This document shows, one piece after another, positions 23,716 to 36,068 of a stretch of DNA of 64,000 nucleotides. The notes beneath the pieces were generated by a model. That model was given only the letters and a program-made list of their open reading frames with translations. It ran no database searches and was not told the origin of the DNA. The position numbers and the translations under genes are program-made. Source of the stretch: Corylus avellana (lineage: Eukaryota > Streptophyta > Magnoliopsida > Fagales > Betulaceae); contig NC_081541.1 in the NCBI RefSeq assembly GCF_901000735.1, forward strand, positions 33,808,060-33,872,059, in the 5' to 3' direction. Positions within the stretch are counted from its first letter, which is position 1; each line of letters opens with the position of its first letter.

Positions 23716-23730
23716 TATTTATATATATAG
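23716..23730 (-). promoter_or_regulatory. TATA-like element of the kelch gene
   Basis: On the minus strand TATATATATAAATAC lies about 70 bp upstream of the ATG at 23650, followed by a CT-rich leader (CTCTCTCTCTCTCT at 23670-23690), a common plant core-promoter arrangement. Confidence 0.45.
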
Positions 23731-24782
23731 AAGCACCCACTTCTTGTCTCCTAGACCTGTTCGGAGAAGAAATAACTGGCAAGCAATGATCCTTCTCAAT
23801 AATGCTTGACAGACAGCTATATAAAACGCTGCAGTTTAAGAAGACAAAGGGAGTAAGAGAAAAAGGCTTGCGTGGAGGGCCTGCAAGATTTGGGAAGAAT
23901 TTTGTGGGAAGGAATAAGAAGGTGAATGGGTGAAAATAGGATTTTGTGGCGTGGATTATTGAGTTGAGAGGAGTTTGCTTGTTTGGGATTTAAATAAAGT
24001 TGCAAAAAAAGACAAATACTCATACCACTCGGAATACTAATACTTTCCGTACTAGGAGAATAATTCACTTTACTTCCCAAACTATACTAGGAGAATCTAG
24101 AAACATCTCCTCGTTTGGGAAGTATAGATTTAACTCAAATGAAACAGCTTCTAAAGGACAGGGTGGGAAAGGAAAAGCTTAACAAAGACATGGGGAAGAT
24201 GAGTCCTACGATTACCTCGAGTAGATGACTTTTACTGATACGAGGGATGGGGAAGGACTCCGAAGGTATTAAACAACAAAATAAGATGTGAATTTTAAAT
24301 GCAGTAATTAGTTTATTATTTTGTTACAAGTAAACAAGCATTTAATTAACGAAGAGAGGAGTCCCCAAGTATTCAACAAGTATACAAAGAATGGGTGGAA
24401 GAGAGACAATAAGATTCATTTGCGCATTGAGCTTGGTAACTAGTCTCATTCTCAAAATTCAGAAGCAAGTGAAAATGTATAAATAGGAAATAGCATAATT
24501 CATGTCATCATGCCCCTTATGCCCTAGGCAACACACGTACTACAATGACCCAGACATAGGTTGCAATCCCACAAGGGTGACCTAACCCCAAAAACCCGTC
24601 CTCAGGTTCGGATTGTAGGCCGCGTTCCAAGTATCATGAAGCATACAAACTACAAAGGTCTCTCTTTGGCTGCATGCACCTCCTAATGACCAAAAGTCTG
24701 GAGATACCCTGTTCATTTTAATTGGAGCTCCAAATTGGCACCAAAAATCAACGTGGAGAATCAATACAACACAAGCATTGCC
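23731..24782. other. Intergenic, no gene seen
   Basis: Space between the kelch gene promoter and the 3' end of the CRM gene. Only short meaningless open frames are seen; an inverted pair (AGACAAATACT.. / ..GAGAATAATTC) near 24010-24120 is weak. Confidence 0.4.
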
Positions 24783-26381
24783 TCAAAGGTCAGTTTCGAA
24801 CCTAAACCTGCTGCTTCCTCGATGACCACGTGCAGATGGTGTTGGTACATGTCTTCTATTCTGCATTTTTGGGAGAGAAAAATAGGGAGGTCAGCAGTCA
24901 GGAAAACCTAGTTTTGTGCATAACAAAAGAAACTTTATTGCTTTTCTTTGTTTTACCGGCAATGTGGGTTTCAGCTTTCTCACGAAAGCCTTCCGAGCCT
25001 GCATCTTTTTCTGCTCTGCCTTCAACTTGGTGAGACTGGGCCTGTAAATGATCACTGTTCGACCAATTTGACCAACGACCACTGAACCAGTTGCTTGCTC
25101 TAATTGCTTGACCACATCATCTAGCTCCCCTGGACAGGTCCTGTGTACTTTAATCTGTTTACAATTTTTGGATTGGCAATATGTTTTAGTTCTCTAGCTC
25201 AAACGCAGCTAGGTTCTTTAAAGATGAAGTACAAGAAAGGAAACAGAACATAGTTTAAAGCACAGCAAATAGCACAAAATAAGCTACAACATTGAATTTT
25301 AAACTAGATGGCTGGTAGGGAGTTTCATATATTAGTATGTAAATGTAAGCTGGCATGCCATTCTGTCCAAGTTTCCTGGGCCATATGTAAATTCTGGTTA
25401 GGAAAATGGACTAGTGACCAGCATCTCAGCAGCTTAACAAAGGCTCATAACCTGAGAGCATAATCTGTAGACATTCACAAATTTTGCAGACCTAAACAAA
25501 GATGATTCAGATCAAGTGAAACCAAAGGCATTGTTTGACATTTGAGATCCTAAGGATCGAAGACTTTTGGGATATGGGGTGGCTTGTCGTACTACGTCCA
25601 AGGAAGCGTTGGTGAATACGGCTGCCATGTATCTTGATGGTTCAGCCAAGTTCTGGTGGCAGACAAAAAGATGTAAAGAATGCAGAGCTTTTTTTTCTAT
25701 TCAAATCAGGGAAGGGGAAAGGGATAAAAGAATGCAGAGCTTGAAGTGAAACTGGATCCATTTTGAGGACGAGTTTCCGGCAGGACGGAGGGTTCCTGCC
25801 TGGTTGTCCCTTGACAAACAATAGGAACAGGTTTGATTTGCATCATCGCAATCAGAGTAACTACGATTCCAAGGTAACATTTCCAGTTTTAAAAGCAAGC
25901 TGAGGTTAACAGTTTAGAACTACACATTAAATAAACTAAAAGTTAGTGATGCACCAACATTGGCTGACCCTCCCAATCTGTATACCCATTTTATGACGAA
26001 GGCTTCGAGGACTGTAATTTGTGATTCACAATTTATATTTCCAAATTGCAAGTACACCTATCCTACAATGACCGTTTCAAATGTTCATGACCCCTTTAGT
26101 GAACTAATGCATCCTACAAGTAGATACTCTAAACAGGGGAATAGTTGCTACTGCTGCTAAAGCTAAGACAGTGCTTCAAGAAATCAACCATGAACTCTCA
26201 TCAATCAACAGCACATCAGTTTCAGACTGCACTTGAATGCTAATCATGGATTCACGTACAAAATCATCATTCATACTCAGAAAAGATCAACTCTTTTTAA
26301 TTTTTATTGTTATGAAACGTGCAATTTTCTCCACATTTTGGAGATTAAAAAATTTGGCCCTAAAAATCAAAGCAAAACAAA

Positions 26382-26413
<32 letters not shown>

Positions 26414-27214
26414 AGTACCAAAAGGAAAGGTAAATTTACACATACTGACAATCGCAAGCCTACTTATCCGCTTAACTACGAGGCAAAAACTTTCCAGAGC
26501 ATAAACCCTAAACCTCAATTGTAATGACCCAAATCACCAAACTACCAGCCAATCCACTAGAATACAAGTAAAACAAACAAAATTATTTATTGCAAAAGTT
26601 GGTACCTTTAGAAGTTCGTTGGATTCGAGGGTTTCAATGAAGGAAGAAACCACATTAGCTGTAACACCAGACTTGCCCACCAACTGGGACTTGAGCTTCT
26701 TCCCCAAGCTGTGCGCGTACGACGCCAGCTCCTTCTTCTCCTTCACACTCAGACTCGGCAATGAAGACGACGAAGAACCCACACCCATCACACGGGAGCC
26801 CTCCTCCTCTCTCCCTCCCGCTTCCAACTCTTCGCTTCCACTCTCAACTTCCCCATCAAATTCTTCAATCTCTTCTTCTTCATCATCATCTTCATCTTCT
26901 TCTTCTTCTGGGTGTTGTAAGGATGGAGATGGGTCATTGGGAAGAGGAGGGGAGGTTGCGAGACTTGAGAGAGAGTGGCAGAAGAGGGGACGGAGAGATT
27001 TGGCGAAGTGGGTCGTTTTGCGAAGTGGGGTTTGGAGAAGGGGTTTGGAAAGAGTGGCTGTTGTTGTGGTGGCGGTGGTTGTGGTGGAGATGAGGAGGGG
27101 TTTGAGTCCGAGAAACCAAGAAAAGAAAGAAGAGGGAGGTGGTAGTAGTGGCGGTGGTGTCTGAGGCGGTGGTGGACGGAGGAGGTGGTAGAGCATGTGA
27201 GATGATGCCGACAT
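24783..27214 (-). CDS. CRM (CRS1/YhbY) domain RNA-binding protein, organelle-type
   Basis: Three exons on the minus strand: 27214-26606, 25154-24957 and 24860-24783 (stop TGA). All junctions are GT-AG and in phase, giving about 294 residues. The N-terminus is Ser/Thr/Arg-rich without acid residues (organelle presequence-like), then a long Glu/Asp tract. The CRM domain follows, split by intron 1: KKELASYAHSLGKKLKSQL, VGKSGVTANVVSSF, ETLESNELLK, then IKVHRTCPGELDDVVKQLE, ATGSVVVGQIGRTVIIYRPS. The central GKSGVT matches the GxxG-type loop of the family. The tail is basic and Arg/Gly-rich (RRHVPTPSARGHRGSSRF). Small single-CRM plant proteins act in organelle ribosome assembly or group II intron splicing; the exact role here is unknown. 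An upstream in-frame ATG at 27250 is also possible. Confidence 0.8.
25590..25690 (+). pseudogene. LTR-retrotransposon gag fragment in the CRM gene intron
   Basis: The + strand encodes TAAMYLDGSAKFWWQTK, which matches the capsid-region pattern of plant Ty3-type gag (AAMYL.G.AK.WW). It is only ~30 residues, antisense to the host gene and within intron 1 (25155-26605). A decayed remnant. Confidence 0.5.
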
Positions 27215-27250
27215 ATTTCTCTCTTCGGTCGCTCCTAGCCACAGCAGCAA

Positions 27251-28689
27251 CTGCTCTTAATGATAAATGCTATTTGCCACTCTTCTGTTCCTCAATCCCT
27301 ATGGCATGTTGGATTGGGGATAGAGAGGGAATAGGAGGGGAACAAATAACATTACCCTTTTTTTTCTTTTTTCAGTAAAATCTATTTTTAAAATAAAGTT
27401 TCTTTTATAAAACTAATTTAAGGATGAATTAACAATCCCATGTCAATATAAGCAATATCGGCCTAGCATTGAAAATGTGACAAATAAATTTTAGAATTTC
27501 AAAAGTGAAGCAATGATATGTATTGCACTCTCATTTTACCCCATTCTTTTAAGTTGATGAGATAGTATTCGTCTGTCATTGGATCAACTTTTATTTAAAA
27601 AAAAAAAAAAGACCGATAGATATTGAGATGAAATATAGTATATAACCTCCATTAGTCTTCAAAAGTGACAAATAGCTCCCATAATAAAAGAAGAGTAATA
27701 CTAAAAACTACACTAATATCCCACAATTATCTCACTCTATTAATGTGGGAGAGTCTACTAGTCCTTGAATCTTTGTTTAAATTAAAAAAATAAAATCAAG
27801 GGTTGATCCTAGAAAAACCATGAACCATTAGGATAATTATAAAATATATAAATATATAAAAACTATAAATAAAAATATATAATTATAGTTTTCTATATTT
27901 ATATTTTTTTATTATGTGTGACACGTGTCATGATATCATTGGTGCTGATATAACATTTAACAATTTATGTCAAAAAATTAGGCGAAGTTTAGTGTAGGGA
28001 TCTATTTGTTATTTTTGCATACCGCATAGAGCTCTCAGAACATTTTTATACTTGTTGCAAATCGGTGTAAACACTTAAATAGATTTCACATTTTTTCCAT
28101 ACTTTTTTTTTTATATCTTTTGGTTTTTTCTTTTAAAAATATATATATAAACAAACAACATAGATTGTTAAAACTACATTTACCTTTATGTCATATTGTC
28201 ATATTTAAATAAAAAATAAAAAATAAATAAAAACATTTAAAAAGTGAACCTATAATCTATTATTCTAACTCCAATGTCAACTCAACTCAACTTAAAGTAT
28301 TGGTTTTTTTATCTTCTTTTTCTATTCAATACGAGGAAGGAGAAAAGGGAAGTTACATGAGAATAAAATACAAAGAAAATAGAGTCATTCTTAAAAACGT
28401 AGAGTATTGGTTAAATAAATCACTCAGCCCATCAAATTAACCAGTACAACCAAAGGAGGTTAAAATAGGCAAAGTCTGTAAACGGAACAAATTACAAACC
28501 AGTAGATACAGGTAGGAACATGACTATCTTGAAACCCTTCAATCTTATTAAGATCCACAATGCATAGAACACAGATAAGGGCATGGCCTTCGAAATACTC
28601 TTCAACTTTTCTCGAACCCGATATGGATAAACAACACGATCATCAACAGTCGGTTTCTTTTGGTTCTTACTTCAACTTGAAGCAGGGGT
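27251..28689. other. Intergenic, AT-rich, no gene seen
   Basis: Upstream of the CRM gene. It contains A/T runs and short open frames only. A candidate CRM promoter is expected near 27260-27400 but no clear TATA box was recognised. Confidence 0.4.
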
Positions 28690-28716
28690 AGCCACTATTG
28701 ACCATGCCATCAATAT

Positions 28717-29995
28717 TGTTGAGATAAAATAATTCTAGAATCACAAATGAAGCAGAATAAAAATAATAATCAGTAACACAAGACACCAAAATTTAAGTGG
28801 TTCGACTTAACAAGCCTACATCCATTGATGGAGACAATTCAGGAAAAATTTACTAATAAAAAGATGGAGTACAAAGAGTAATACAAACAAAACCACTCAA
28901 ATCTAAAAATCTCAATACACCCAAGCTCACAAACACACAAAGAAAATTAAATACAAAAGAGAAATTTTTTCTAAATTCTCTAAGTGAGGGGCTGTAATTT
29001 TTCTTCTACCCTCACCTCACACGGAGCTGCTGCCTCTCTCTTCTTGGTTTTTCTCACACGCAAAGCTGCAGCACACTACCACAGATTTCACTCAAAATGG
29101 AGCTACTGCCCTCTATCTCATTTTCCCTCTTACGAAGCTGCTGCCAAGCTCACTTGGTCAAATGTGAGGCTAAAAGAGGTAAAAGTTAGGGGTGAAATTT
29201 AAAACCGCCTAACCGCAACCGCTAACCGCTAACCGCTAACCGCCTAACCGCCTAACCGCTTTGAAAGCGGTTAGTAAAAACCGCTAACCGCTTAGGCGGT
29301 TGCGGTTAGCGGTTAGTGGGTTTTGGAAATCCGCTAACCGCTAACCGCTTTTTTTAAATATAATATATATTTATATATTATATATATATAATAACAATAA
29401 GTTGTGAGTTTATGAACTTTTTTTGGTTGCCTGTGAGTTTATGAATTTGTTTGTGTTTTATTTTATTTCTATGTATGAGTTTATGTATAAGACTACAAGT
29501 GAAGTGATGATTTTGTTGTAATTTTATTTGTATATTATATGATGTGTAGATTTGTAGAAGGTGGCCAACAAGATTTTGGTATATATCAATTTTTAATGCT
29601 AAAATGGCCATGAAAAGGGAAAAAAAAATGTTTAAAATGAGAAAAAAAAAATGTTTAAAGTGAGTCCAAAACCGGCCCAAACCCGGTCCAAACCCGGCCC
29701 AAAATCGGTCCAAAGAAAAAAGCCCAAAAAAAGCGGTTAGAAAAAAAAGCGGTTATTCCAAAGCGGTTAACCGTTAACCGGGCGGTTAACCGCTACCCGG
29801 TTAGCGGAGGCGGTTAGTAAAATTTACTAACCGCCTAGGCGGTTGCGGTTAGCGGTTTTAGCCACTAACCGCTAACCGCAACCGCTATTTCACCCCTAGT
29901 AAAAGTGGCTCAAGGATAAAAAAAAAACCACAAAGCTGCAATCAAAGAATAAAAGGGCCCACGATGACTTGTGAAATACAAGTCATTATCCAACA
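28717..29995. mobile_element. Solo LTR-like element, split by a hAT insertion
   Basis: Ends TGTTGAG and CCAACA with exact 5-bp duplications AATAT on both sides (28712-28716, 29996-30000). The corresponding position in the duplicate (near 36312) is empty. Without the nested hAT it is about 559 bp, has no gag or pol, and carries GTGGTTCGACTTAACAAGCC, a motif common in plant LTRs. Best read as a solo LTR inserted after the duplication. Confidence 0.7.
29187..29898. mobile_element. hAT-type MITE with CCGCTAAC subterminal repeats
   Basis: Terminal TAGGGGTGAAAT / ATTTCACCCCTA and an exact 8-bp duplication GTAAAAGT (29179-29186, 29899-29906). Dense CCGCTAACCGC and GCGGTTAGCGG arrays at both ends are typical hAT transposase-binding repeats. 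No transposase. It is nested in the solo LTR, so it is younger than that LTR. Confidence 0.88.
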
Positions 29996-30188
29996 AATAT
30001 ATTAAATTTATGGGTAGTTAATTATTGGCATATGAGGTGCTCTCTTTCTGTGAAAGGTGTGAAGGTAAATGCCACTTATTCTCGAAAACAGGAAACGCAA
30101 AAAAAAAATAAAAAAATAAAAAAGGTAAGGACCACTTCTTTATACTCTTATTATGATATTTTCTCAATGTTATTATGCCTGGATTTAT

Positions 30189-30198
30189 GATCACGTGG
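30189..30198. promoter_or_regulatory. Conserved G-box-like site upstream of receptor kinase 1
   Basis: GATCACGTGG contains CACGTG and is kept at the same relative place in the duplicate (36432-36441), followed in both by a TTGACTC/TCGACTC block resembling a WRKY W-box. More TTGAC cores follow at 30435 and 30533. It is 1.4 kb from the start codon, so a role is only suggested. Confidence 0.3.
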
Positions 30199-30289
30199 AA
30201 CTAATAGTTTGACTCAATGGAAGCTGGATCCGACTGGTAGAGAGGACGATTCAAACTTTCTGTTGGAGACGCCAATACTGATATTGAAG

Positions 30290-30425
30290 AATATTCTGGC
30301 ACTTTTTTTTTTTTTTTCTCTTGTAGGTATATTCTGGCACTTTTTTTTTTTTTTTTGTGTAAATATGTTCAGGCACTTTGTTTTTTTTTTTTTTTTTTTT
30401 ATAAGTATGTTCTGGCACTTTGAAT
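30290..30425. repeat. Poly-T-containing minisatellite
   Basis: The motif TATTCTGGCAC followed by 14-22 T is repeated four times with short spacers. The duplicate copy (near 36487) has a single, T-poor version, so this is a local expansion. Confidence 0.75.
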
Positions 30426-30615
30426 TCGTCATAATTTTGACCGTAAATGTCAGTCAATAGAGGAGTTTCTGTGAAACACGATGGAGAGAATATCTTTTTC
30501 AGTTCAAATGAATCGGAATTTGTCATAATTTTGACTGTAAATATCAGTCAATAGAGGAGCTTCTGTGAAACACGATGGAGAGAATATCTTTTTCAGTTCA
30601 ATTGAATCGGAGTAT
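30426..30615. repeat. ~98-bp tandem duplication
   Basis: A block from CGTCATAATTTTGAC through CAGTCAATAGAGGAG, CTTCTGTGAAACACGATGG and TCTTTTTCAGTTCAA occurs twice in direct order. The equivalent at 36500-36560 has it once. Confidence 0.75.
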
Positions 30616-31611
30616 ATTTAATTAGTTGCAGTGAAGAAGTATTTTTATCTTTTTTCTTTTTAAAATGATAAAAATACTCATCTACTATAACTAACGAAAT
30701 ATTCTCCAGTTCAAATGAAATAAAAATAATCTTAATTCAAAGAGAAAAGGAGTGTTCAACCTTGATTAACATGGTGCTTATTACATTTTTTTTTTCTTTT
30801 TTTGTTGAAAAATGTTTAAATAAAAGTGAATGATGCAAATAAAGCGTGAATTTATAACTTTTACATCATTATATTAAATTGTCAGTTATATTAAAAGTGT
30901 AAGTCAAGGAAATAAATTTAATTAATATTTTAACAAATATCATCATTAATTTGTTAAGGAAAAATCTCAGTAGCATCTGCGTATTTTCTTAGTTGTCCAA
31001 AAGGGGTGATCATGTCCAAGATGACATGTTTGTCTTCAAGTGCAGATGGTAGATAAGTTTGGTCTCTTATAATATTCCTCATTCGCTTTCTTTGCCGATG
31101 GCTAAAGAAAAGTCCTTGTACTATTCTTATCAAAATCAATTACAATATTTTTATTTTTTATATCACATTAATTATTTTTTATTATTATTTAAATAAAAAA
31201 ATTATTATAAAACAAATTTTTTTTTTTTTTACTTTTTTATTAAAAACATTGTTTTTCTTTTTCTTTTTTTTCGCCTATTCAATACAAGTCTTCGATCCTT
31301 GGCGTCATTCGTCCTAATGAGTCAATGACAATGATGTCACATTTGTGGAAACTAAGAAATAAGCTTTCTACCTTGACAGAAGGTGTTCGACTTTATACCT
31401 GAGTAATTTTCCAAAATGGATTATAGACCATTCGTCAAGGCAACTTGCTGGGAGAAGACTTTCTCATAAGAGAAGTCAAACTATTCTTGCTCACATTCAT
31501 ATCTATTAGCATCATTTTATTTTTATTTTTGGGTGAATGAGTAGCATCATTATTTATTCCGGTGGCATTTTTTCTGTAATTCCTATCTGCGGTGCCACCA
31601 GTTAGAGAGGG

Positions 31612-34600
31612 ATGGTTACCTATACAAGGAAGCCATGGCTCTTCTTTGTTCTGCTTCTTGTCCTGTCTTACTACATAGCATCTTTCTCCATTGCAGGAGA
31701 TACCCTTTCAGCAGGTCAGCCTCTTTTAGCGAGTAAAAACCAAACCATAACATCTGATGGTAGCAATTTTGTACTCGGTTTCTTCAAACCAGGTGCTTCT
31801 TCAAGAATATACCTAGGCATATGGTATAACAATGATTATGGTGACCAAGCCATTGTTTGGGTAGCAAATAGAGAAAAGCCTATGTCTGACCCATCTTCAT
31901 CAAGACTCGAACTCTCCGAAGATGGCAATCTAGTCCTGCTTAGCGGTTCCTCCAACATACCATTTTGGTCGACAAATTTGACACATCCCCCCCTGTCAAA
32001 CTCAACTGAAGCAGTTCTTGGTGATGATGGAAATTTTGTTTTGAGAGGTAGATCGAACACTTCTTCTATATTTTGGGAGAGTTTCGACCATCCAACCGAT
32101 ACATTGCTGCCAGGTGCGAAGCTCGGGGTCGATAAGATTACTGGAAAATCAAAGGAGCTTATTTCATGGAAAAATTCACAAGATCCTGCACCAGGTATGT
32201 TCTCCTTCAGGTTAGCCCCAGATGGAAGCGGTCAATTTATCTTGGAGTGGAACAGAGCCCAAAAGTATTGGAGCACTGGATTTTGGAATGAAAAATATTT
32301 CAGCTTAGTTCGTGACATGTTCATGAATTATATATCCAACGCCACTTTTGTGTCAAATGAAACTGAAAGCTATTTTACTTATTCTGTTAAAAACAGTTCT
32401 TCCATTTCCAGACTTAGGTTTGTCATTGCGTCTTCGGGGGAGCTCCGGCAACTCTCATGGTCGAACAAATCTCGGGTTTGGACTTTATTTTGGTCTCGAC
32501 CAGAAAATATATCTGATGTCTATGGTTTGTGTGGTAAATTTGGCATGAACTATGAGAATATCCCAAACTCCTGTGTATGTCTAAATGGTTTTAAACCATT
32601 TTCAATTGAAGAAACTAACCAAAGTGATTGGTCAGGTGGTTGTGTGAGGAAATCCCCTTTGCAATATTGTCAGAATAATAATACTTATGCTGCTAATGCT
32701 GCTAATGGCAAAAAAGATTGGTTCATGAAAATACCAAACGTGAGATTGCCTGTTAATTCAAAAGCATTTTTTGAAGTAAATGCTATGACTTGTGAAGTGG
32801 CTTGCATGAATGATTGCTCTTGCACAGCTTATGCTTACAATAGTAGCGGGTGTATGATATGGGAAAGAGATCTTTTGAACTTACAACAACTCTTAGATGG
32901 TGGCAGAGGTGGACAAAATATCTCTCTCAGACTTGCTGCTGATGAGCATCAAAGTACCAAAGGCAGGATGAGTGAAATGAAATCCACACAAATTTATGTT
33001 ATCTCTATTTCTGAATGAATACTTAATTCTCTAACAGTGATTCTTGTCATCATAATCAGGCAACAAACGAAAAGTGTGGGTGATTTTAGCCGTGCTGGTC
33101 CCTGCAACAGGGCTTATCTTATGCCTCTCAATTTATTTTTCATGCAAGAGGAAGCTCAAACGCAAAACTCAGCGTAAGTTCTAACCATACATAGAAATCA
33201 CTCTCAAAAAATTACAAGCTAGCTAATAGCTATAGTCATTTACCAAATGGAGCCTAAATCTAAGACTAGAAACCTGTGACATGTCCTTGCTCGATCTTAA
33301 GAGTGTCAATTCACCTGGCCTGGCAATCAAGAGCTTTTTAGTCTCATGACGGTCAGTTGGTGATGAATATAGTGCTCAGGCTCTTGTGTACTGATATGGC
33401 TCATAGTGTTATTTGATTTTCCACTAAATTTACAAATTCTTGTCATTCTATATGAAACAGGAGAGGAGACTTCAAGATATGATCTCTTGTCATTTGATTT
33501 TAGTATTGAACTTCATGGAATCAATGATAGAACAGACACTAAAAGTAATGTGAATATAAGAGGGAAGAAGAAGGATGCTGAGTTACCGGTGTTTAGTTAT
33601 GAAAGTGTATCAGCTGCAACTAATAATTTCTCAACTGCAAATAAGCTTGGACAAGGAGGTTTTGGACCAGTCTACAAGGTATATATGATTCATTCTCCTT
33701 ATGAATTATTGAATTTGCTTCAAAACTATTAAGATAACCCATAATGGTAAACCTTCATAGAAGTTTAAGAAGCTTATGGTTCTCTTTCGTAGGGGAAATC
33801 ACAAAAGGGACAGGAAATTGCAGTAAAAGTGCTTTCAAAAAGATCTGGGCAAGGGCTTAACGAGTTTAGAAATGAAACAATACTAATTGCCAAACTACAG
33901 CACAGAAATCTTGTCAGACTCTTGGGTTGTTGTATGGAGCGAGATGAAAAAATGTTAATATACGAGTACATGCCCAATAAAAGTTTGGACTTCTACCTTT
34001 TTGGTGTGTACATGTTTCATTATCTTGCTTTTTATGATAGTTTTTTTCTTTTTAATCTTTTTTAGCATTAATTTTCTTAGTTGTACTGTTTAAACAGATC
34101 AAACCAAGAAAAGGATGTTAGATTGGGGGACGTGCATACACATTATTAAAGGGATTGGTCAAGGGCTTCTTTATCTTCATCACTATTCAAGGTTTCGGAT
34201 CATACATAGAGATTTAAAACCCAGTAACATTCTATTGGATAGTGAAATGAATCCGAAAATATCAGATTTTGGGATGGCTCGAATAGTTGGAGACAATGAA
34301 ATACATACAAATACACATCGAATTGTCGGAACTTAGTAAGTATGCAATCTATTTCACATCTAATATCTGCAAAAAAAAAAAAAAAAAAAAAATGTTTGGA
34401 ATACTAAAACTGTAGTACCTATAGCAGCACTATATTTGCAATTCTTAGCTAAATTCACTGAGCGAGCTACTAATAGAGTCGTTTACTAAATTTTGAAATG
34501 CAGTGGCTATATGTCTCCCGAATATGCTATGGAAGGTTTGTACTCGATAAAGTCTGATGTGTTTAGCTTTGGAGTATTGCTCCTGGAGATTTTAAGTGGC

Positions 34601-35068
34601 AAGAAGAATACTGGCTTCTATAACAGTAGTTCACTCAATCTTCTGAGATATGTGAGTAGTTTATCTACTCTCCCAAATTCCTTATATTTTACATTAGTTT
34701 TATAAACTAAAATTGTTCTAGTTTGTAATAAAATTTAGTCTGATTTATAATGAAATTAGGCTTGGGAGTTGTGGAGAGATGATCGGAGTTTGGACTTGAT
34801 GGAGCCAACAATAGGATATCCTTCTTCCACTTCTATTTTGTTGAGACTCATTAACATCGGTCTTCTTTGTGTTCAAGAAAGCCCGACTGATCGACCCACC
34901 ATGCTTGATGTAGTCTCAATGATTATCAATGAACATGCACCTCTACCTACACCCAAGCAACCTGCTTTTACCAGAGGTCGGAATGTGATCGACACAAATT
35001 CAACTATCAACGGTGTAGGAAATTGCTCAATATCCAACCTAACTATTTCAATAATGGAAGCTCGATAA
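31612..35068 (+). CDS. G-type lectin S-receptor-like Ser/Thr kinase, copy 1
   Basis: Seven exons: 31612-~32971, 33060-33173, 33461-33678, 33793-34003, 34098-34335, 34504-34651, 34760-35068. All are in phase, giving about 865 residues. Order: signal peptide ([19 protein letters not shown]), B-lectin domain ([25 protein letters not shown]), S-locus glycoprotein region ([15 protein letters not shown]), PAN/apple domain ([16 protein letters not shown]), membrane helix ([20 protein letters not shown]), juxtamembrane, kinase. Kinase motifs are complete: [28 protein letters not shown] (RD type), [22 protein letters not shown]. Such receptors sit in the plasma membrane and sense microbial or self ligands. 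The exon 1 donor is uncertain: a GC donor after 32962 or GT after 32971 both keep frame. Confidence 0.9.
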
Positions 35069-35755
35069 ATACTATTTCATACATCTAAGAAAGTGTTTTT
35101 TCTTTTTTCTTTTTTTTTGTAAAACTAACATTCCCATCTTACATTTATGCATATTGAGATGCCACATACAGCTAGAATATAGGGTTTCTATGTAGGTTTG
35201 ATAATTTCGTTTTCTACATATTTTCCATAGTTGAATGGAATCAAATCGATATAATTTTATTATCACATTTGTAATGTATTCACCTACCATCATTTTCCTA
35301 TAAATAAGGATCATTTGTATTGTAAAAATCAATTAAGTAATAAGAGCAAAATTTAGCCCTTATGGCAATTACCTAATTGTGAACGCAAGTGATATAATGC
35401 CAAACTACCTTAAATCCTTTTTCTTCAATTTTTTTTTTGTTCTTTCCTCCGCTTTTCTCCCTAGTTTTCATTTTCATTATGAAATCTTCACATACTAATT
35501 TGTGAATGTTTTCCTAAGTAATTCACTCATATTTTTCTTTTCATTTTATTAATGTGTTTGGCCATATAAAATATATGGTTTATTGTACAAAGTTCCTTAA
35601 TTCGCGTCAGATTTAACGGTCTTTGCTTGGAAACCTGAAGCCCAATCTTTTATCTGAAACCTTCAGTCCGAGTTTGCCAATGGGCTTGGTTGCACGTGTG
35701 TTTGGCCCAAGAGAAAAGCTGCAACCCTCAAAGTTGAAACCAATAATAATAAGTA

Positions 35756-36068
35756 GGGTAAAGTTCACTTAACTCCCTCAAACTACTACTCCAATGCTTT
35801 TACTACCCCTCAAACTATCAATTACGATAATTTACCTCCCAAACTACCAAAACAATGACAATGTACTCCTCCAATGCTAGCAAACTGACGAAATTACTCC
35901 TATAGAATTTTTAATAAGACAAAAATACCTTTAAAATTTTGGAAAAAAATTAATTAATTTTTAATATTTTGTTTTTATTTTAGTAAGGGTAGATCGTAGC
36001 AATTTATAGTTTGGAGGGTAGATCGTCATTTGGGACGGTAGTTTGAGGGGATTAAGTAGACTTTACCC
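35756..36068. mobile_element. MULE-type MITE with 9-bp target duplication
   Basis: Ends GGGTAAAGTTCACTTAA and TTAAGTAGACTTTACCC with complementary arms (CCCTCAAACTAC / GTAGTTTGAGGGG). Exact 9-bp duplication TAATAAGTA (35747-35755, 36069-36077). The duplicate unit has an empty site near 43650. Same family as 56263-56622. Confidence 0.85.

Noticed and set aside
26619..27164. 181-codon + strand frame opposite the CRM exon
   Set aside because: Shadow of the Glu/Asp- and Ser-rich minus-strand coding exon; the minus-strand frame has the CRM domain and matching splice sites.
28790..28830. GGTTCGACTT motif suggesting a tRNA T-arm
   Set aside because: No cloverleaf could be formed around it; the motif belongs to the LTR-like element.
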